From Bacteroidales bacterium (GTDB lineage: Bacteria; Bacteroidota; Bacteroidia; Bacteroidales; UBA932), in contig JAGAKH010000068.1 in NCBI GenBank assembly GCA_017625725.1, forward strand, positions 1 to 64,000: a DNA stretch of 64,000 nucleotides, given 5' to 3'. Made by a program: the position numbers and the translations under genes. Positions within the stretch are counted from its first letter, which is position 1; each line of letters starts with the position of its first letter. Shown here piece after piece: positions 34,553-45,400 of this stretch. A model generated the notes under the pieces. It was not told where the DNA came from and searched no databases. It worked only from the letters and a program-made list of their open reading frames with translations.

Positions 34553-35296
34553 ATGAGTGTCTTCAGATTCAAAGAATTTTCGGTGACGAATGAAAAAAGT
34601 GCCATGAAGGTCAATACTGATGGAGTTCTTCTTGGTGCAGCCTTGACTGTGAAGACATCGGACAGGCATGTTCTTGATGTGGGTACCGGGACAGGTACCA
34701 TTGCTCTTATGGTGGCTCAAAGACTTTCTGCATTAAATGCTGAGACTTGCCATGACGTCATGATTGAAGCAATAGATATTGACGAGGCGTCGGCAGAGGA
34801 AGCAGCTCTCAATTTTCATGCGTCCCCATGGAGTTCTGTCCTTACTGCCAGACACATTTCTTTGGAAGACTATATTCTTTCCGATGGCTATACAGGCAGG
34901 TTCGATCTTATTTTTTCAAATCCTCCCTATTTTGATGATTCTCTACAGGCTCCGGCAGTAAGAAGAAACAACGCAAGGCATACCTCCTCAGGTCTTTCCT
35001 TTCGTGAACTTCTGGAGTTTTCATCATCGGCACTGAGTACAAACGGACGATTCTCAATAGTTCTGCCTGCTGAAACAGAACATAATCTTCTGAGACACGC
35101 ACGCATGTGTGGTCTTTTCCCATTCAGGACAGTCAGGGTCAGGACGGTTCCGCGTAAGGCCCCGGGCCGTATAATCGTGGAATTTTCCAGGAACCGGACA
35201 GAGAATCCTGAAGATGTCATGCTGACAATACAAAATGAGGGAAAGTACACCGAAGAGTATCTTTCCCTCACTAAGGATTTCTATCTGTTTGCCTGA
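34553..35296 (+). CDS. tRNA1(Val) A37-N6 methyltransferase (YfiC/TrmN6-like)
   Basis: TrmN6 (YfiC) methylates adenine 37 of tRNA-Val using S-adenosylmethionine. The 247-residue protein has motif I DVGTGTG at 42-48 and the amino-methyltransferase motif NPPY at 123-126, with the family's N-terminal FRFKEFSVTNEKSAMKV segment. An in-frame GTG at 34547 overlaps the lolD stop; the ATG at 34553 is preferred. The specific tRNA target is taken from the family. Confidence 0.9.
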   Translation: MSVFRFKEFSVTNEKSAMKVNTDGVLLGAALTVKTSDRHVLDVGTGTGTIALMVAQRLSALNAETCHDVMIEAIDIDEASAEEAALNFHASPWSSVLTARHISLEDYILSDGYTGRFDLIFSNPPYFDDSLQAPAVRRNNARHTSSGLSFRELLEFSSSALSTNGRFSIVLPAETEHNLLRHARMCGLFPFRTVRVRTVPRKAPGRIIVEFSRNRTENPEDVMLTIQNEGKYTEEYLSLTKDFYLFA

Positions 35297-35297
35297 C

Positions 35298-35774
35298 CTA
35301 TCTTTCTTTTGAAGAATGATTCTTTTTCGGGTGCAGCTTGTGGATCTGTTCTCTCCTGAATCGTTCCTCTGCCACATAGAGTTTTGCAACTTTGTCGATT
35401 GGCAGTACTTTCTTATATTCTTCAGAGAGTCTGTTGTTCAAAGCCCTTCTGTCCTCTCTTGCTTTGAGATAAGCATCGAGACGCTTTGACAGTTCACCTT
35501 CTCCTTTATTCTCATTTACCGCGGTTTCAAGCTCCTTGTATGTCTGCATGACCTTGTGTGAGAGAGCATCGAATTCATTGCTGAGAGCATTGTAAACAGG
35601 CCAGAACGCCTGTGCTTCTTCGGGTGTAATGTTAAGTTCAGACGTGAAAAAAGCGATTTTCTCACTCATCATACGCTCTTTCCAGTCGCATCCTTTTTCA
35701 TTCTGTGCTGTTGCATCTGTTGCTGCGAGCAGTAGTAATGCCGTACTGCAGGCAATAAGTAAATTGCGTATCAT
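35298..35774 (-). CDS. Periplasmic Spy/LTXXQ-like helical protein
   Basis: The 158-residue protein has a signal peptide (about 1-23, ending DATAQ). It is otherwise a charged, all-helical protein with an LNITPEEAQAFWPVYNAL motif, typical of Bacteroidota relatives of the Spy/CpxP chaperone group. It is the third gene of a leftward unit after a sigma factor and its membrane-bound partner, so it is a plausible envelope-stress effector or sensor. That role is inferred from position. Confidence 0.75.
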   Translation of the reverse strand: MIRNLLIACSTALLLLAATDATAQNEKGCDWKERMMSEKIAFFTSELNITPEEAQAFWPVYNALSNEFDALSHKVMQTYKELETAVNENKGEGELSKRLDAYLKAREDRRALNNRLSEEYKKVLPIDKVAKLYVAEERFRREQIHKLHPKKNHSSKER

Positions 35775-35779
35775 ATTCT

Positions 35780-36175
35780 TTATTTTATTAACTCCAGTGA
35801 TTCCAATGGAATGTCATTATATATAAGGTATTCGATGATGTCATCTTCTGTAATCTCCTGAGACTCGGTTTCTTGTGAGTAGTATATCGCCATAGGGTCT
35901 GTGGTTGGAATGATCTTGGCGAATACCACGAGGTCTTCATCGCTCAACGTGTCGGATGGAGTCACGTGTTTAAGAAAATATGTACCTATGGTGACCAGCA
36001 GCAGGAAGGACGCAGCCAAGGCAGCATATGGTATGAGCCTCTTGTATGCAGACGTCTTTTGTGGAGCTGCAATCTTTTCCAGCTTGCTGCCAAGCATGCT
36101 GAAATAGCCTTCCGGTACTTCGTAAGGCATCTTTTTCAGCTTGTCAGCAGAGTCTTTCAATATGTCGCGTTCCAT
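35780..36175 (-). CDS. Single-pass membrane protein, probable anti-sigma factor
   Basis: The 131-residue protein has a cytoplasmic N-terminus (1-45, including the MPYEVPEGYFSML motif seen in small Bacteroidota anti-sigma proteins), one membrane helix (about 48-67) and a short acidic periplasmic tail. It sits 36 bp after the sigma factor gene and 5 bp before the Spy-like gene. The position and topology make it the likely anti-sigma factor. A GTG two codons upstream (36181) is in frame; the ATG is preferred. Confidence 0.75.
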   Translation of the reverse strand: MERDILKDSADKLKKMPYEVPEGYFSMLGSKLEKIAAPQKTSAYKRLIPYAALAASFLLLVTIGTYFLKHVTPSDTLSDEDLVVFAKIIPTTDPMAIYYSQETESQEITEDDIIEYLIYNDIPLESLELIK

Positions 36176-36211
36176 TTTCACGTTGTATTAGACAGTTAAA
36201 GTCTTTAAAGG

Positions 36212-36751
36212 TTAAAAATACTTTTGCAATTCGTCTTTGATTTTGGTGTAGGCATGGTGGTAGGACGCCTTCAATGAGCCGACCGAGGTTCCGGTTATTT
36301 CTGAAATGTCTTCGTACTTCATCTCGTCGAAGTAGCGTAGGTTGAAGACTATCCTCTGCTTCTGGGGAAGTTTCTGGATTGCCTTGTGAAGCTGTCTCTG
36401 GACTTCATCACCGTTGAAAAATGCATCTTCATCAATCTTTTTCTCCATCATTTCCTGCATGGATTCAAATGAGACCAGCGACTTGAACTTCTGTTTACGA
36501 AGGAAGTTCAGTACTTCGTTGGTGGCAATCCTGTAAAGCCATGTAAAAAGCTGCGCATCTCCTCTGAATGAGGGTAGCGCAGCCCAAATCTTTATAAAAA
36601 TATCCTGAAGGATGTCATTGGTGTCCTCATGGCTGCAGAGAAAACGGCGGACATGCCAATATAGCCGCTCGCTATAGAGCCTGACTATCTGGTTGAACGC
36701 CGATTCTGTCTTGCCTTCCCGGTAAAGTTCTATGATTTCTTTGTCAGTCAT
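36212..36751 (-). CDS. ECF RNA polymerase sigma factor
   Basis: The 179-residue protein has sigma region 2 (about 20-90, with HEDTNDILQDIFIKIWAALPSF and the FTWLYRIATNEVLNFLRK segment) and region 4 (about 118-175, with LPQKQRIVFNLRYFDEMKYEDISEITGTSVGSLKASYHHA). It is first in the sigma/anti-sigma/Spy-like unit. No clear TAnnTTTG box is found upstream, in line with possible autoregulation from an ECF-type promoter. Confidence 0.95.
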   Translation of the reverse strand: MTDKEIIELYREGKTESAFNQIVRLYSERLYWHVRRFLCSHEDTNDILQDIFIKIWAALPSFRGDAQLFTWLYRIATNEVLNFLRKQKFKSLVSFESMQEMMEKKIDEDAFFNGDEVQRQLHKAIQKLPQKQRIVFNLRYFDEMKYEDISEITGTSVGSLKASYHHAYTKIKDELQKYF

Positions 36752-36794
36752 GCATAATAATTGACACTTCCCCGGTCTTGAGGTTTAACCAAGC

Positions 36795-37754
36795 TTATTT
36801 TTTTCTGCTTATTGCTTTTCTTGCAGCGGCGGCAATGTTCTCGGCATCCATTCCGTATGCCTTCAGAAGCTGTGCCGGCGTTCCTGTCTGTCCGAACTTG
36901 TCACCACCGTTGATGAATTCAACAGGGGTAGGCTCATTAGCTGCGAGTACACCTGAAATAAGTTCACCGAGTCCACCGCACATGTTATGCTCTTCAGCAC
37001 ATACGACAGTTCCGGTCTTTCTTGCAGATGCGATTACTGCTTCTTCGTCGAGAGGCTTGATGGTCGCGATGTCTATGACCTCTGCACTGATTCCTTCTGC
37101 TTCAAGGATTTCCGCAGCACCGATGGCTTCCCATACAAGGTGGCCTGTTGCGAAGATGGTCACATCCTTTCCTTCATTCATGCAGATGGCCTTTCCTATT
37201 TCAAATACCTGGTCTTCAGGAGTGAAGTTTGGCATCGACGGTCTTCCGTAACGGAGGTATACCGGACCTTCATACTCTGCTATTGCAAGAGTTGCCGCCT
37301 TGCACTGGTTATAGTCGCAAGGGTTAATGACGACCATGTTTGGAAGGGCTCTCATCAGAGCGATATCTTCCATTGTCTGATGGGTTGCACCGTCTTCTCC
37401 GAGAGTGATTCCGGCGTGTGATGATGCTATCTTCACGTTTGTCTTTCCATAAGCCACTTCCTGACGGATCTGGTCATATACGCGGCCGGTAACGAACTCC
37501 GCGAAGGAGCCGGCAAATGCTATCTTTCCTGTTATCGCCAGTCCGGCTGCTGTGCCGATCATATTGGCCTCAGCGATTCCGCACTGTATGAATCTTTCCG
37601 GGAAAGCTTTTGCGAAAGCATCCATCTTTACTGAACCGGCAAGGTCAGCAGTCAAAGCTACGATGTCCGGATTTTTCTTTCCTGCTTCAAGAAGTCCGGC
37701 ACCGAAACCGCTTCTTGTATCCTTGTTTCCTGTGTTGGTGTATTTTGTTGCCAT
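36795..37754 (-). CDS. Transketolase, C-terminal subunit
   Basis: Transketolase moves two-carbon units between sugar phosphates. In this split form, the C-terminal half (pyrimidine-binding and C-terminal domains) is a separate 319-residue chain. Family features include GCIAEANMIGTAAGLAITGK-like, SHAGITLGEDGATHQTMEDIALMR and YLRYGRPSMPNF segments and the C-terminal TPAQLLKAYGMD. It pairs with the N-terminal subunit gene 11 bp upstream. The ATG at 37754 is used; the upstream in-frame codon is TTG. Confidence 0.93.
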   Translation of the reverse strand: MATKYTNTGNKDTRSGFGAGLLEAGKKNPDIVALTADLAGSVKMDAFAKAFPERFIQCGIAEANMIGTAAGLAITGKIAFAGSFAEFVTGRVYDQIRQEVAYGKTNVKIASSHAGITLGEDGATHQTMEDIALMRALPNMVVINPCDYNQCKAATLAIAEYEGPVYLRYGRPSMPNFTPEDQVFEIGKAICMNEGKDVTIFATGHLVWEAIGAAEILEAEGISAEVIDIATIKPLDEEAVIASARKTGTVVCAEEHNMCGGLGELISGVLAANEPTPVEFINGGDKFGQTGTPAQLLKAYGMDAENIAAAARKAISRKK

Positions 37755-37765
37755 AGTATTCAAGA

Positions 37766-38611
37766 TTAAAAGTCTCCAAGTGTTTCTTCAAGCTGTGCCA
37801 ATGCTTTTTCACATAATTCTGCAGATGGTGCCTTGCCGTGCCATTCGCATGTACCTGCCATGAAATCCACTCCGTGTCCCATGTCGCTTCTGAACAGGAT
37901 CATTACCGGCTTTCCTTTACCTGTAGCTTCCTTTGCAGCCTTGTACGCTTCAAGGATTGCCTCAAAATCATGTCCGTCTGCAACGATTGTCTCCCATCCG
38001 AAGACTTTCCACTTTGCTTCAAGATCTCCGACACCGGCCACATCGTCAATCTTTCCGTCAATCTGCTGGCCGTTCCAGTCAACCATGGCTATGATGTTGT
38101 CAACCTTGTGGTGAACTGCAAACATTGCTGCCTCCCAGACCTGACCTTCCTCACATTCACCGTCGCCGAGCATTACGTAAACCAGATTCTCGTCCTTGTC
38201 CAATTTCTTACCTAATGCCATTCCTATGGCGGCAGATAATCCCTGTCCCAGTGAGCCGGAGGTCTGGAATATTCCCGGAAGTCCCTTTTCAATGCAAGGG
38301 TGTCCCTGAAGTCTGGATCCGAAGAAACGGAATGTTGACAGTTCTGAAACAGGAAAATACCCGGATCTTGCAAGGATAGAGTAGTAGACTGGTGTAAGAT
38401 GTCCGGCAGAAAGGATAAAGGCATCAATGCCTTTGCCGCTTCTTGTCCAGGTTTCAGGATTATGTTTCATGACACCGAAGTAAAGTGCTGTAAGGAAATC
38501 TGCACTGCTCATAGAGCCGCCCGGATGTCCGGATTTTGCATTTGTGACCATCCTGAGGATGTCTCGTCTTACCTGGGTGGAGATCTTCTGTAGTTCTGTA
38601 AGGTTAGCCAT
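37766..38611 (-). CDS. Transketolase, N-terminal (TPP-binding) subunit
   Basis: This is the thiamine-diphosphate-binding half of the split transketolase, 281 residues. Seen are SGHPGGSMSSADFLTALYF, the ILSAGHLTPVYYS segment, and the TPP/Mg motif GDGECEEGQVWEAAMFAVHH followed by DWNGQQIDG. It is first of the two-gene unit, with a leftward -7 box at 38640-38647 only 29 bp from its ATG. Split transketolases are common in anaerobes and also occur beside carbohydrate loci. Confidence 0.94.
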   Translation of the reverse strand: MANLTELQKISTQVRRDILRMVTNAKSGHPGGSMSSADFLTALYFGVMKHNPETWTRSGKGIDAFILSAGHLTPVYYSILARSGYFPVSELSTFRFFGSRLQGHPCIEKGLPGIFQTSGSLGQGLSAAIGMALGKKLDKDENLVYVMLGDGECEEGQVWEAAMFAVHHKVDNIIAMVDWNGQQIDGKIDDVAGVGDLEAKWKVFGWETIVADGHDFEAILEAYKAAKEATGKGKPVMILFRSDMGHGVDFMAGTCEWHGKAPSAELCEKALAQLEETLGDF

Positions 38612-38639
38612 AGATTATTTCAGTGATTATTAATTTACG

Positions 38640-38668
38640 CAAAAGTAACAAAAAATGCGTTATCTTTG
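38640..38668. promoter_or_regulatory. Divergent -7 boxes, transketolase and lepA
   Basis: The reverse strand carries TACTTTTG (38640-38647) and the forward strand TATCTTTG (38661-38668), with 13 bp between them. The forward box overlaps a TTG codon that would otherwise extend lepA, which fixes the lepA start at the ATG at 38690. Confidence 0.65.
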
Positions 38669-38689
38669 CACAGTTTTGAAGTAATATAC

Positions 38690-40477
38690 ATGAAGAATAC
38701 AAGAAACTTCTGCATCATTGCACATATAGACCATGGCAAGAGTACGCTTGCAGACAGGATGCTGGAGGTGACCAACACCTTGAACGTACGTGATATGGAG
38801 AATCAGGTCCTTGATTCTATGGACCTTGAAAAGGAAAAAGGTATCACAATCAAGAGCCATGCAATCCAGATGGATTATAATTATGGCGGCGAGACCTACA
38901 CACTGAACCTTATTGACACTCCAGGCCATGTGGACTTTTCATATGAGGTGTCACGTGCGATTGCCTCTTGTGAAGGAGCTCTTCTGGTTGTGGATGCGAC
39001 TCAGGGAATTCAGGCACAGACAATCTCCAATCTATATCTTGCAATTGAGCATGATCTGGAAATAATACCGGTGCTGAATAAGATTGATGTTGATTCGGCT
39101 ATGGTTGACGTAGTGACCGATCAGGTGGTAGACCTGCTCGGATGCAAGCCAGAAGACATTCTCCTGGCTTCAGGAAAGACCGGTCAGGGTGTGAAGGAGG
39201 TTCTGGATGCCATTGTCGAGAGGATTCCGGCACCTACAGGAGATCCTGATGCCCCGCTTCAGGCCCTTATCTTTGATTCTGTGTTCAATTCATTCAGAGG
39301 AATCATTGCATATTTCAAGGTTCTGAACGGATCGATAAAGTCTGGTGACAAAGTCAAGTTTGTAAGCACAGGGAAAGAGTATATAGCCGATGAGATCGGC
39401 GTCCTGAAGATGAAGATGCACCCGCGTAAGGAGATACCATGCGGAAGCGTAGGTTACATCATCTCGGGTATCAAGACGGCGGTAGAGGTCAAGGTTGGAG
39501 ATACCATAACCCATGTTTCCAATCCATGTAAGGAAGCCATTGCCGGTTTTGAGGAGGTGAAGCCTATGGTCTTTGCCGGAATGTATCCTGTAGAGACGGA
39601 TCAGTATGAGGAGTTGAGAGCCTCTCTTGAAAAATTCCAGCTCAATGACGCCTCCCTCGTATTTGAGCCGGAATCTTCTCTTGCACTTGGCTTCGGTTTC
39701 CGATGTGGCTTTCTCGGACTGCTTCATCTGGAAATAGTCCAGGAACGACTTTTCAGAGAATTTAATATGGATGTCATCACGACTGTCCCTAACGTATCAT
39801 ACAAGGTATATACTACTCAAGGAGAATGTCTTGATGTCCACAATCCTTCCGGACTTCCGCCGGCAACGCTCATTGACAGGATCGAGGAACCGTATATCAG
39901 GGCTCAGGTCATTTCAAGATCGGATTATTACGGTCCTATCATGAAACTGTGCCTCGACAAGAGGGGAATTCTTATCAATCAGCATTATCTGACAGCGGAC
40001 CGATTGGAACTCACATATGAAATGCCTTTGTCAGAGATTGTCTTTGATTTCTATGACAAGCTGAAGTCAATATCCAAGGGATATGCATCCTTTGACTACC
40101 ATGTGGTCGGATTCAAGGAAGCCAAGCTGGTCAAGCTGGACATTCTTTTGAACGGTGATCCGGCCGATGCCTTGTCTACCTTGATACATGCCGACCATGC
40201 CTACGATTTCGGTCGCAAGATGTGTGAGAAGCTCAAGGAACTCATTCCTCGTCAGCAGTTCGACATCGCGATCCAGGCTGCAGTGGGAGCGAAGATCATT
40301 GCAAGAGAGACAGTAAAGGCTGTACGAAAGGATGTGACTGCAAAATGTTACGGCGGTGACATCACACGTAAGAGGAAGCTCCTCGAGAAACAGAAGCAGG
40401 GAAAGAAGAGGATGCGCCAGATAGGAACAGTTGAGGTTCCTCAAAGTGCATTCATGGCTGTGTTGAAACTGGATTAG
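38690..40477 (+). CDS. lepA: Elongation factor 4 (LepA)
   Basis: LepA/EF4 is a ribosome-associated GTPase that acts on stalled or forming ribosomes. The 595-residue protein has the G1 loop AHIDHGKST, the switch [10 protein letters not shown] and G3 DTPGHVDF. G4 is NKIDVDSA and G5 falls in the LASGKTG region. LepA-specific features are the [16 protein letters not shown] stretch and the C-terminal [19 protein letters not shown] basic domain. The start is the ATG at 38690, as an upstream TTG lies in the promoter box. Confidence 0.97.
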   Translation: MKNTRNFCIIAHIDHGKSTLADRMLEVTNTLNVRDMENQVLDSMDLEKEKGITIKSHAIQMDYNYGGETYTLNLIDTPGHVDFSYEVSRAIASCEGALLVVDATQGIQAQTISNLYLAIEHDLEIIPVLNKIDVDSAMVDVVTDQVVDLLGCKPEDILLASGKTGQGVKEVLDAIVERIPAPTGDPDAPLQALIFDSVFNSFRGIIAYFKVLNGSIKSGDKVKFVSTGKEYIADEIGVLKMKMHPRKEIPCGSVGYIISGIKTAVEVKVGDTITHVSNPCKEAIAGFEEVKPMVFAGMYPVETDQYEELRASLEKFQLNDASLVFEPESSLALGFGFRCGFLGLLHLEIVQERLFREFNMDVITTVPNVSYKVYTTQGECLDVHNPSGLPPATLIDRIEEPYIRAQVISRSDYYGPIMKLCLDKRGILINQHYLTADRLELTYEMPLSEIVFDFYDKLKSISKGYASFDYHVVGFKEAKLVKLDILLNGDPADALSTLIHADHAYDFGRKMCEKLKELIPRQQFDIAIQAAVGAKIIARETVKAVRKDVTAKCYGGDITRKRKLLEKQKQGKKRMRQIGTVEVPQSAFMAVLKLD

Positions 40478-40814
40478 AAAACCGGTGAAATATAAACAAA
40501 TAAAAGGGAAACCGTCACGGCTTCCCTTTTATTTGTCCTCACTTTCATGAGGTCTTTCTCTCAGATTCCGTAGAATTGCACACATTATTTGGAATGTGGA
40601 ATCCGAAGAAAGAGACGAATAAGATTCTTAACCGGTGCAAAGATCGGCCTGTTTGTCTTTTTCTTTGTTGTTGTATCTGTTGTTTTAGTCGTTGTTTTAG
40701 TTGTTGTAATGCATTGAATGCCTGAAATCAATCATTTATCACGGATAAGATTTTATTTTTGATTTCATTTAATTTTCCAAAGTCGAAAAAGAAAATCATA
40801 TCTTTGCAGATACT
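40478..40814. promoter_or_regulatory. Intergenic region with lepA terminator and sigma-factor promoter
   Basis: A perfect 15-bp stem (40496-40510 with 40522-40536) forms the lepA terminator, ending in a T-rich arm. The stretch 40540-40790 shows no gene. It contains a pyrimidine-rich GTTGTTGT run around 40660-40710 and nothing else recognised. TATCTTTG at 40799-40806 is the -7 box of the ECF sigma gene, whose ATG is at 40815, so the leader is only a few bases. Confidence 0.6.
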
Positions 40815-41402
40815 ATGACAGAACAGGAATTAATACTATCAGTCAAGAAAGGAGACAGGAATGCTTTTGATAAGCTCTATGAAATTCATTGGGCTAATCT
40901 GGTAAGCTATTCTTCGTTGATTGCCGGAGGTGAGCATGCAAAAGATATTGTCCATGATGTTTTTCTTAAAGTCTGGCTCAACAGAACGAATCTTCAGGAA
41001 AAAGAGACACTTCGTCCTTATCTTATGCGTTCGGTATATCACATGTCTTTGAATGTGTTGCGTAAGAATGCGAATATGGAATTCACCGAGACGTGTGTCG
41101 ATAATCAGATCGACTTTCTGGCAGCAGGTGAGTATAATCCTGACTCAAGCGAAATCATAAAGAAACTCTATGCCAAGGATACGGCGGAGCAGATCCACAA
41201 AGCAATGGAGATGCTTCCCGAAAGATGTCGGGAAATCTTCAGGAAAAGCTATCTTGAAGGGCAGTCTCACCGGGAGATCGCTCTCGAATTGGGTTTATCT
41301 GTTTCAACTGTCGACAATCAGATATATAAAGCACTGAAGTTGATGAGGGAAAAACTTGGTGAAGGCTTGTATCTGATCCTTCTCTGGCTTACCATACATT
41401 GA
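40815..41402 (+). CDS. ECF sigma factor of the polysaccharide locus
   Basis: The 195-residue sigma-70 factor is of the Bacteroidota SusCD-linked type. It has region 2 (HAKDIVHDVFLKVWLNR and LRPYLMRSVYHMSLNVLRK) and region 4 (MLPERCREIFRKSYLEGQSHREIALELGLSVSTVDNQIYKALKLMREK). It is followed by the FecR-type anti-sigma gene and a SusC with an STN domain. This is the standard set for trans-envelope induction by substrate. Confidence 0.95.
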   Translation: MTEQELILSVKKGDRNAFDKLYEIHWANLVSYSSLIAGGEHAKDIVHDVFLKVWLNRTNLQEKETLRPYLMRSVYHMSLNVLRKNANMEFTETCVDNQIDFLAAGEYNPDSSEIIKKLYAKDTAEQIHKAMEMLPERCREIFRKSYLEGQSHREIALELGLSVSTVDNQIYKALKLMREKLGEGLYLILLWLTIH

Positions 41403-41447
41403 GTTATCTAAGAGAGTTTTCATATATTTTTAAAATCTTTGAATAGG

Positions 41448-41455
41448 TAGTTTTG
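41448..41455 (+). promoter_or_regulatory. -7 box upstream of the anti-sigma gene
   Basis: TAGTTTTG matches TAnnTTTG, 45 bp before the GTG start at 41501. It suggests a separate promoter for the anti-sigma gene and those downstream. Confidence 0.4.
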
Positions 41456-41500
41456 CCAAGTTGCGTGTATTATACGTAATAATGCTAAAACTACCGTATC

Positions 41501-42454
41501 GTGGATACATTGAACTCTGTTTCAGAGGAGAGGATTCTTTCCTATCTAAACGGGAAACTTGAAGAAAAGGAAAAACAGGAATTTCTGGAATGGCTTAATG
41601 AAAGCCATGACAACCTTAGTTATTTTTCCGAAATCAAGGCCCTTCATAATCGTATAGGCTTCTGGAGGCTGCTGAGTAAAAAGGATTTCAGAAAGGAACT
41701 CAGAAGGCTCAATGCAACAATCGACAGTGGCAAAAATATTTTTGCAAGACGTTCAAAGCTGGTTTTCTGGGCTACTGCAGCTTCTGTTCTTCTTGTTCTT
41801 GGCTTGTCTTTATTCCAAAAGGTGGTTCCAGACGAGCCGGTGCAGGTGTTTGCGTCGGTGGATGGGCAGCAGAAGAAGATCAGACTTCAGGATGGAACGC
41901 ATGTATGGCTTTCTCCACGTTCGGAAATCAGATACAATCCGGAGACTTTCCTTCAGGATAGAAGGGTAATGCTTGACGGAGAGGCACTTTTCGATGTGGC
42001 TCATGACCCTGCATGTCCTTTTGTTGTCACGACTTCGCATGTGAACGTGAAAGTTTTGGGTACGATATTCACTATCAACAGTTTCAGTAATGTTGGCCGT
42101 TCGGAGACAACTCTTGCTGAAGGCTCTATCGAGTTACAGAATTCAAAAGGGAGTTATCTCGTCACTTTGACTCCTGGCCAGAAGGCTGTTTATGAAGAGG
42201 ATAAGCTGACAGTGCAGGAAATCTGTCCAGATGATATGATAATGATGAAATATGGTATCCAGACCATCAGGGACGCCAGTATCCCTGAAATTCTGCGAAA
42301 TCTTGAAAATGATTTCGGGGTGTGCCTCAAGGCCGTTTCATATACCCCGAAAGATACGCTTTTCACTATCAGTTACATGGGGGACGCCAAGCTTGAGGAC
42401 GTTCTTGACATGTTGGAGACCATTTCAGGAAGTAAATTCAAAATCGATGAATAA
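41501..42454 (+). CDS. FecR-family anti-sigma factor
   Basis: The 317-residue protein has a cytoplasmic anti-sigma N-terminus (about 1-85) and one membrane helix (about 87-105). A FecR domain follows (about 115-215: DGTHVWLSPRSEIRYNP, GEALFDVAHDPACPFVVTT, VKVLGTIFTINSF). The C-terminal DUF4974-like STN-contacting domain is at about 235-316 (IPEILRNLENDFGVCL, LEDVLDMLETISGSKFKI). It holds the sigma factor until the SusC STN domain signals. No ATG is available near the start; GTG at 41501 is used. Confidence 0.94.
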   Translation: MDTLNSVSEERILSYLNGKLEEKEKQEFLEWLNESHDNLSYFSEIKALHNRIGFWRLLSKKDFRKELRRLNATIDSGKNIFARRSKLVFWATAASVLLVLGLSLFQKVVPDEPVQVFASVDGQQKKIRLQDGTHVWLSPRSEIRYNPETFLQDRRVMLDGEALFDVAHDPACPFVVTTSHVNVKVLGTIFTINSFSNVGRSETTLAEGSIELQNSKGSYLVTLTPGQKAVYEEDKLTVQEICPDDMIMMKYGIQTIRDASIPEILRNLENDFGVCLKAVSYTPKDTLFTISYMGDAKLEDVLDMLETISGSKFKIDE

Positions 42455-42460
42455 ATAACC

Positions 42461-45400
42461 ATGAACACACCAAAATTATTAACAATGTTGATGACTTTGA
42501 TGATGGTTCTTTTGGGCGGTCCTGCCTCAGCGGAATCATCAAGGTCGTTGCTGGAAGATATGGAATTTACTGTTTCCATTCCGGCAGGTAATTACTCAGT
42601 TGCTGACATATCTTCAGAGATTTCGAAGCAGACAGGAGTCGCTTTCTCATACAGCAAATCGCTGGCAGTGACGGATATTGCCGTGCAGAATATGCAATTG
42701 AAGAATTCTTCGATTCATGATATTCTCAAGGCTGTATTTTCTTCTTCTGGAATAATCTGGAAGATAAAGGACAATATGGTCGCTCTCTATCTTCCTGAAG
42801 AAGTCTCTCAGGAGGGCCCTGAGGTTCAGGTCGAGTTTAAGGAGACCATAAGAGGAGTTGTCCGCGACAAGGATGGAAATCCGCTCATGGGTGCTGTAGT
42901 ATTTGCAGAATCTGATCCGTCTTCAGCAGTTGTGACTGACATTGATGGAAAGTATGAGCTTATGGCATCGAAAGGTGACAAGGTGATTGTTTCATTGATG
43001 GGATATGCACAATACGATTATCTGGCAAACTATGCAACAGTGGAGAATGTTGTCCTTCAGGATGATGTGCTTTATCTGGACGAAGTTATCGTTGTCGGCT
43101 ACGGTACTCAGAAGAAAAGCGACATAACAGGTGCGGTGGCATCATTTGATACAAAGGCAATTGAAAGACGTCCTGATGGTCAGATCGCATCTATTCTTCA
43201 AGGTGCGATTCCTGGTCTATCCATCAATCTGACCGGTTCTACAGCAGAGGCCACGAGTAACTCGGAGATTACAGTACGTGGTGCAAGTTCCATCTCTGCA
43301 TCTAACTCCCCGCTGCTTGTCGTGGATGGAGTTCCATATACAGGCGAATGGTCAAGTATCAATTCAAATGATGTTGCCTCAATAGAGGTGCTCAAGGATG
43401 CATCTTCTGCAGCCATCTATGGTTCACGAGGAGCTAATGGTGTAATTCTCATCACCACCAAACGGGGTACAGCAGACAAGGCGACAGTTGCATACAACGG
43501 AAGTGTGAAGGTCAGCAGAGCACAGAATATACCTGACATAATGGACGGTCCTACATTCTATCAGAGAAAGAAGGAGGCCGGCTATAATTTTACGGCTATT
43601 GAGCAGAAGGTATATGATGCCGGTCAATGGGTTGATTGGCTTGACCTCTGCCTCAGGACTGGTGTCGAGCAGGAGCATAATCTGTCTGTAAGCGGGCGTA
43701 ACAAGCAGACAAGGTACTATATTTCCGGAAATGTGCTGAGCAACGAGGGAATAAGGATCAACGATAAGTTCAACCGTTATACAATGAGGGTCAATCTGGA
43801 GCAGAAGATAGGCAAGTACCTCACTTTCGGCACAAATACGACTTACGGATACTATGACCGAAGCGGAAAGGAGGCTAACTTCAATCAGGCCTATATAATG
43901 AATCCTTTGACTATTCCTTATAATGATGACGGAACTCTGAGACTTCTGACGTGGGAGGATACGCCATATGCGGAAAATCCTCTCAGCAGTCTGAATATAA
44001 AGAACAATGATGTTAATCAGAGATTCAACACTGTCAACTATCTGGAACTTACTTGTCCGATAGAGGGACTCAGCTATAAGCTCAACACCAACTATTCTCA
44101 CAGTTCGCGTCTGGAGCAGACCTATTACGGTCAGACGGATACTCAGGAGGGTTTTGCCAATGGGGGAGAGATGATCGTGAAGAACAGTTATCAGACTGAC
44201 TGGCTGATAGAAAACATCCTCAGTTATAACCGTACATTCGGTAAGCATACGGTTTTCCTTACGGCTCTTTACTCGGCTCAGAGCCACAATGAGATGTATT
44301 ATCAGATGACAGGTCTCGGTTTTCAGAATGATCTGAATACTTACTGGCAGCCTAGTAAGGCCCAGACCTTGACCGCAACGACAGCAGAGGCTACGGAAAA
44401 CCATATTTCACAGATGTTCAGGGCTAATTACAGCTATGATTCCAGATATCTCTTCACTGCGACAGTCCGCAGAGACGGTTATTCAGCATTCGGTTCTGAC
44501 AAAAAGTACGGAGTATTTCCTTCTTTGGCTCTGGGATGGAATATTGCTAATGAACAATTCTTCAAGAAGTCTGCGGCAGGGCGCACAGTGAATAATCTCA
44601 AGCTTCGTCTGTCATGGGGTAAGAACGGTAATGAGGGTATTGAAGCATATTCTACTCTTCCGATACTTACAGGAAAGAATTATCTTGACGGAGACCATCA
44701 GACGGCATACGGATATTTCGCTTCAACTCTGGCTGCTACCGATGTAGGTTGGGAAACAACGGAGCAGTACAATTTTGGATTGGATTTCGGCTTGTTCAAG
44801 AACAGACTTTCAGGAAGTCTGGAGGTATATTACAGCAACACGTATGACCTGCTTTTATATCGTACGATTCCGGCAATCAACGGTGTGACTTCTCTACTTG
44901 GAAATCTCGGAAAGACAAACGGCCGCGGAGTGGAGCTTCAGCTTAATTCCGTGAACATCTCAAAGAGGAATTTCTTATGGAGCACAGAACTCAGCCTCGC
45001 TCATAATAAGACTGCAATTGCGGATGTCGGCCTTTTTGACGAAAATGGAACTCCGATTGACGATGTGGCGTCCCGCTGGTTTATCGGCTACCCGATATCA
45101 GTATGTTATGATTATGCATATGAAGGAGTGATTCAGAAGGATGAAACGGTTTCTTATACCATTCCGTCTGCAAAGCCCGGATTCATCAAGTATCAGAATA
45201 TCAACGGCGACGATAAGGTGGATTCAAACGACAAGCTTATCATCGGAGTAAAGGAACCATGGCTTGTATTCGGTCTGACAAATACATTCAGCTATAAAGG
45301 CTTCTCTCTTTCAATCTTCCTCAACGGACACCTGGGAGCCACATATCCTAATTATCTCAAGGCTCCAACTACCATTGAATACAGAAAGAATCAGCTGAAC

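Noticed and set aside
38666..38689. TTG start for lepA eight codons upstream of the ATG
   Set aside because: The TTG codon lies inside the -7 box at 38661-38668, so it cannot be in the transcript as a usable start.
43424..44404. 326-codon leftward open frame inside the SusC gene
   Set aside because: It lies wholly antisense to an intact SusC with clear motifs, and it shows no domain, signal or own promoter.
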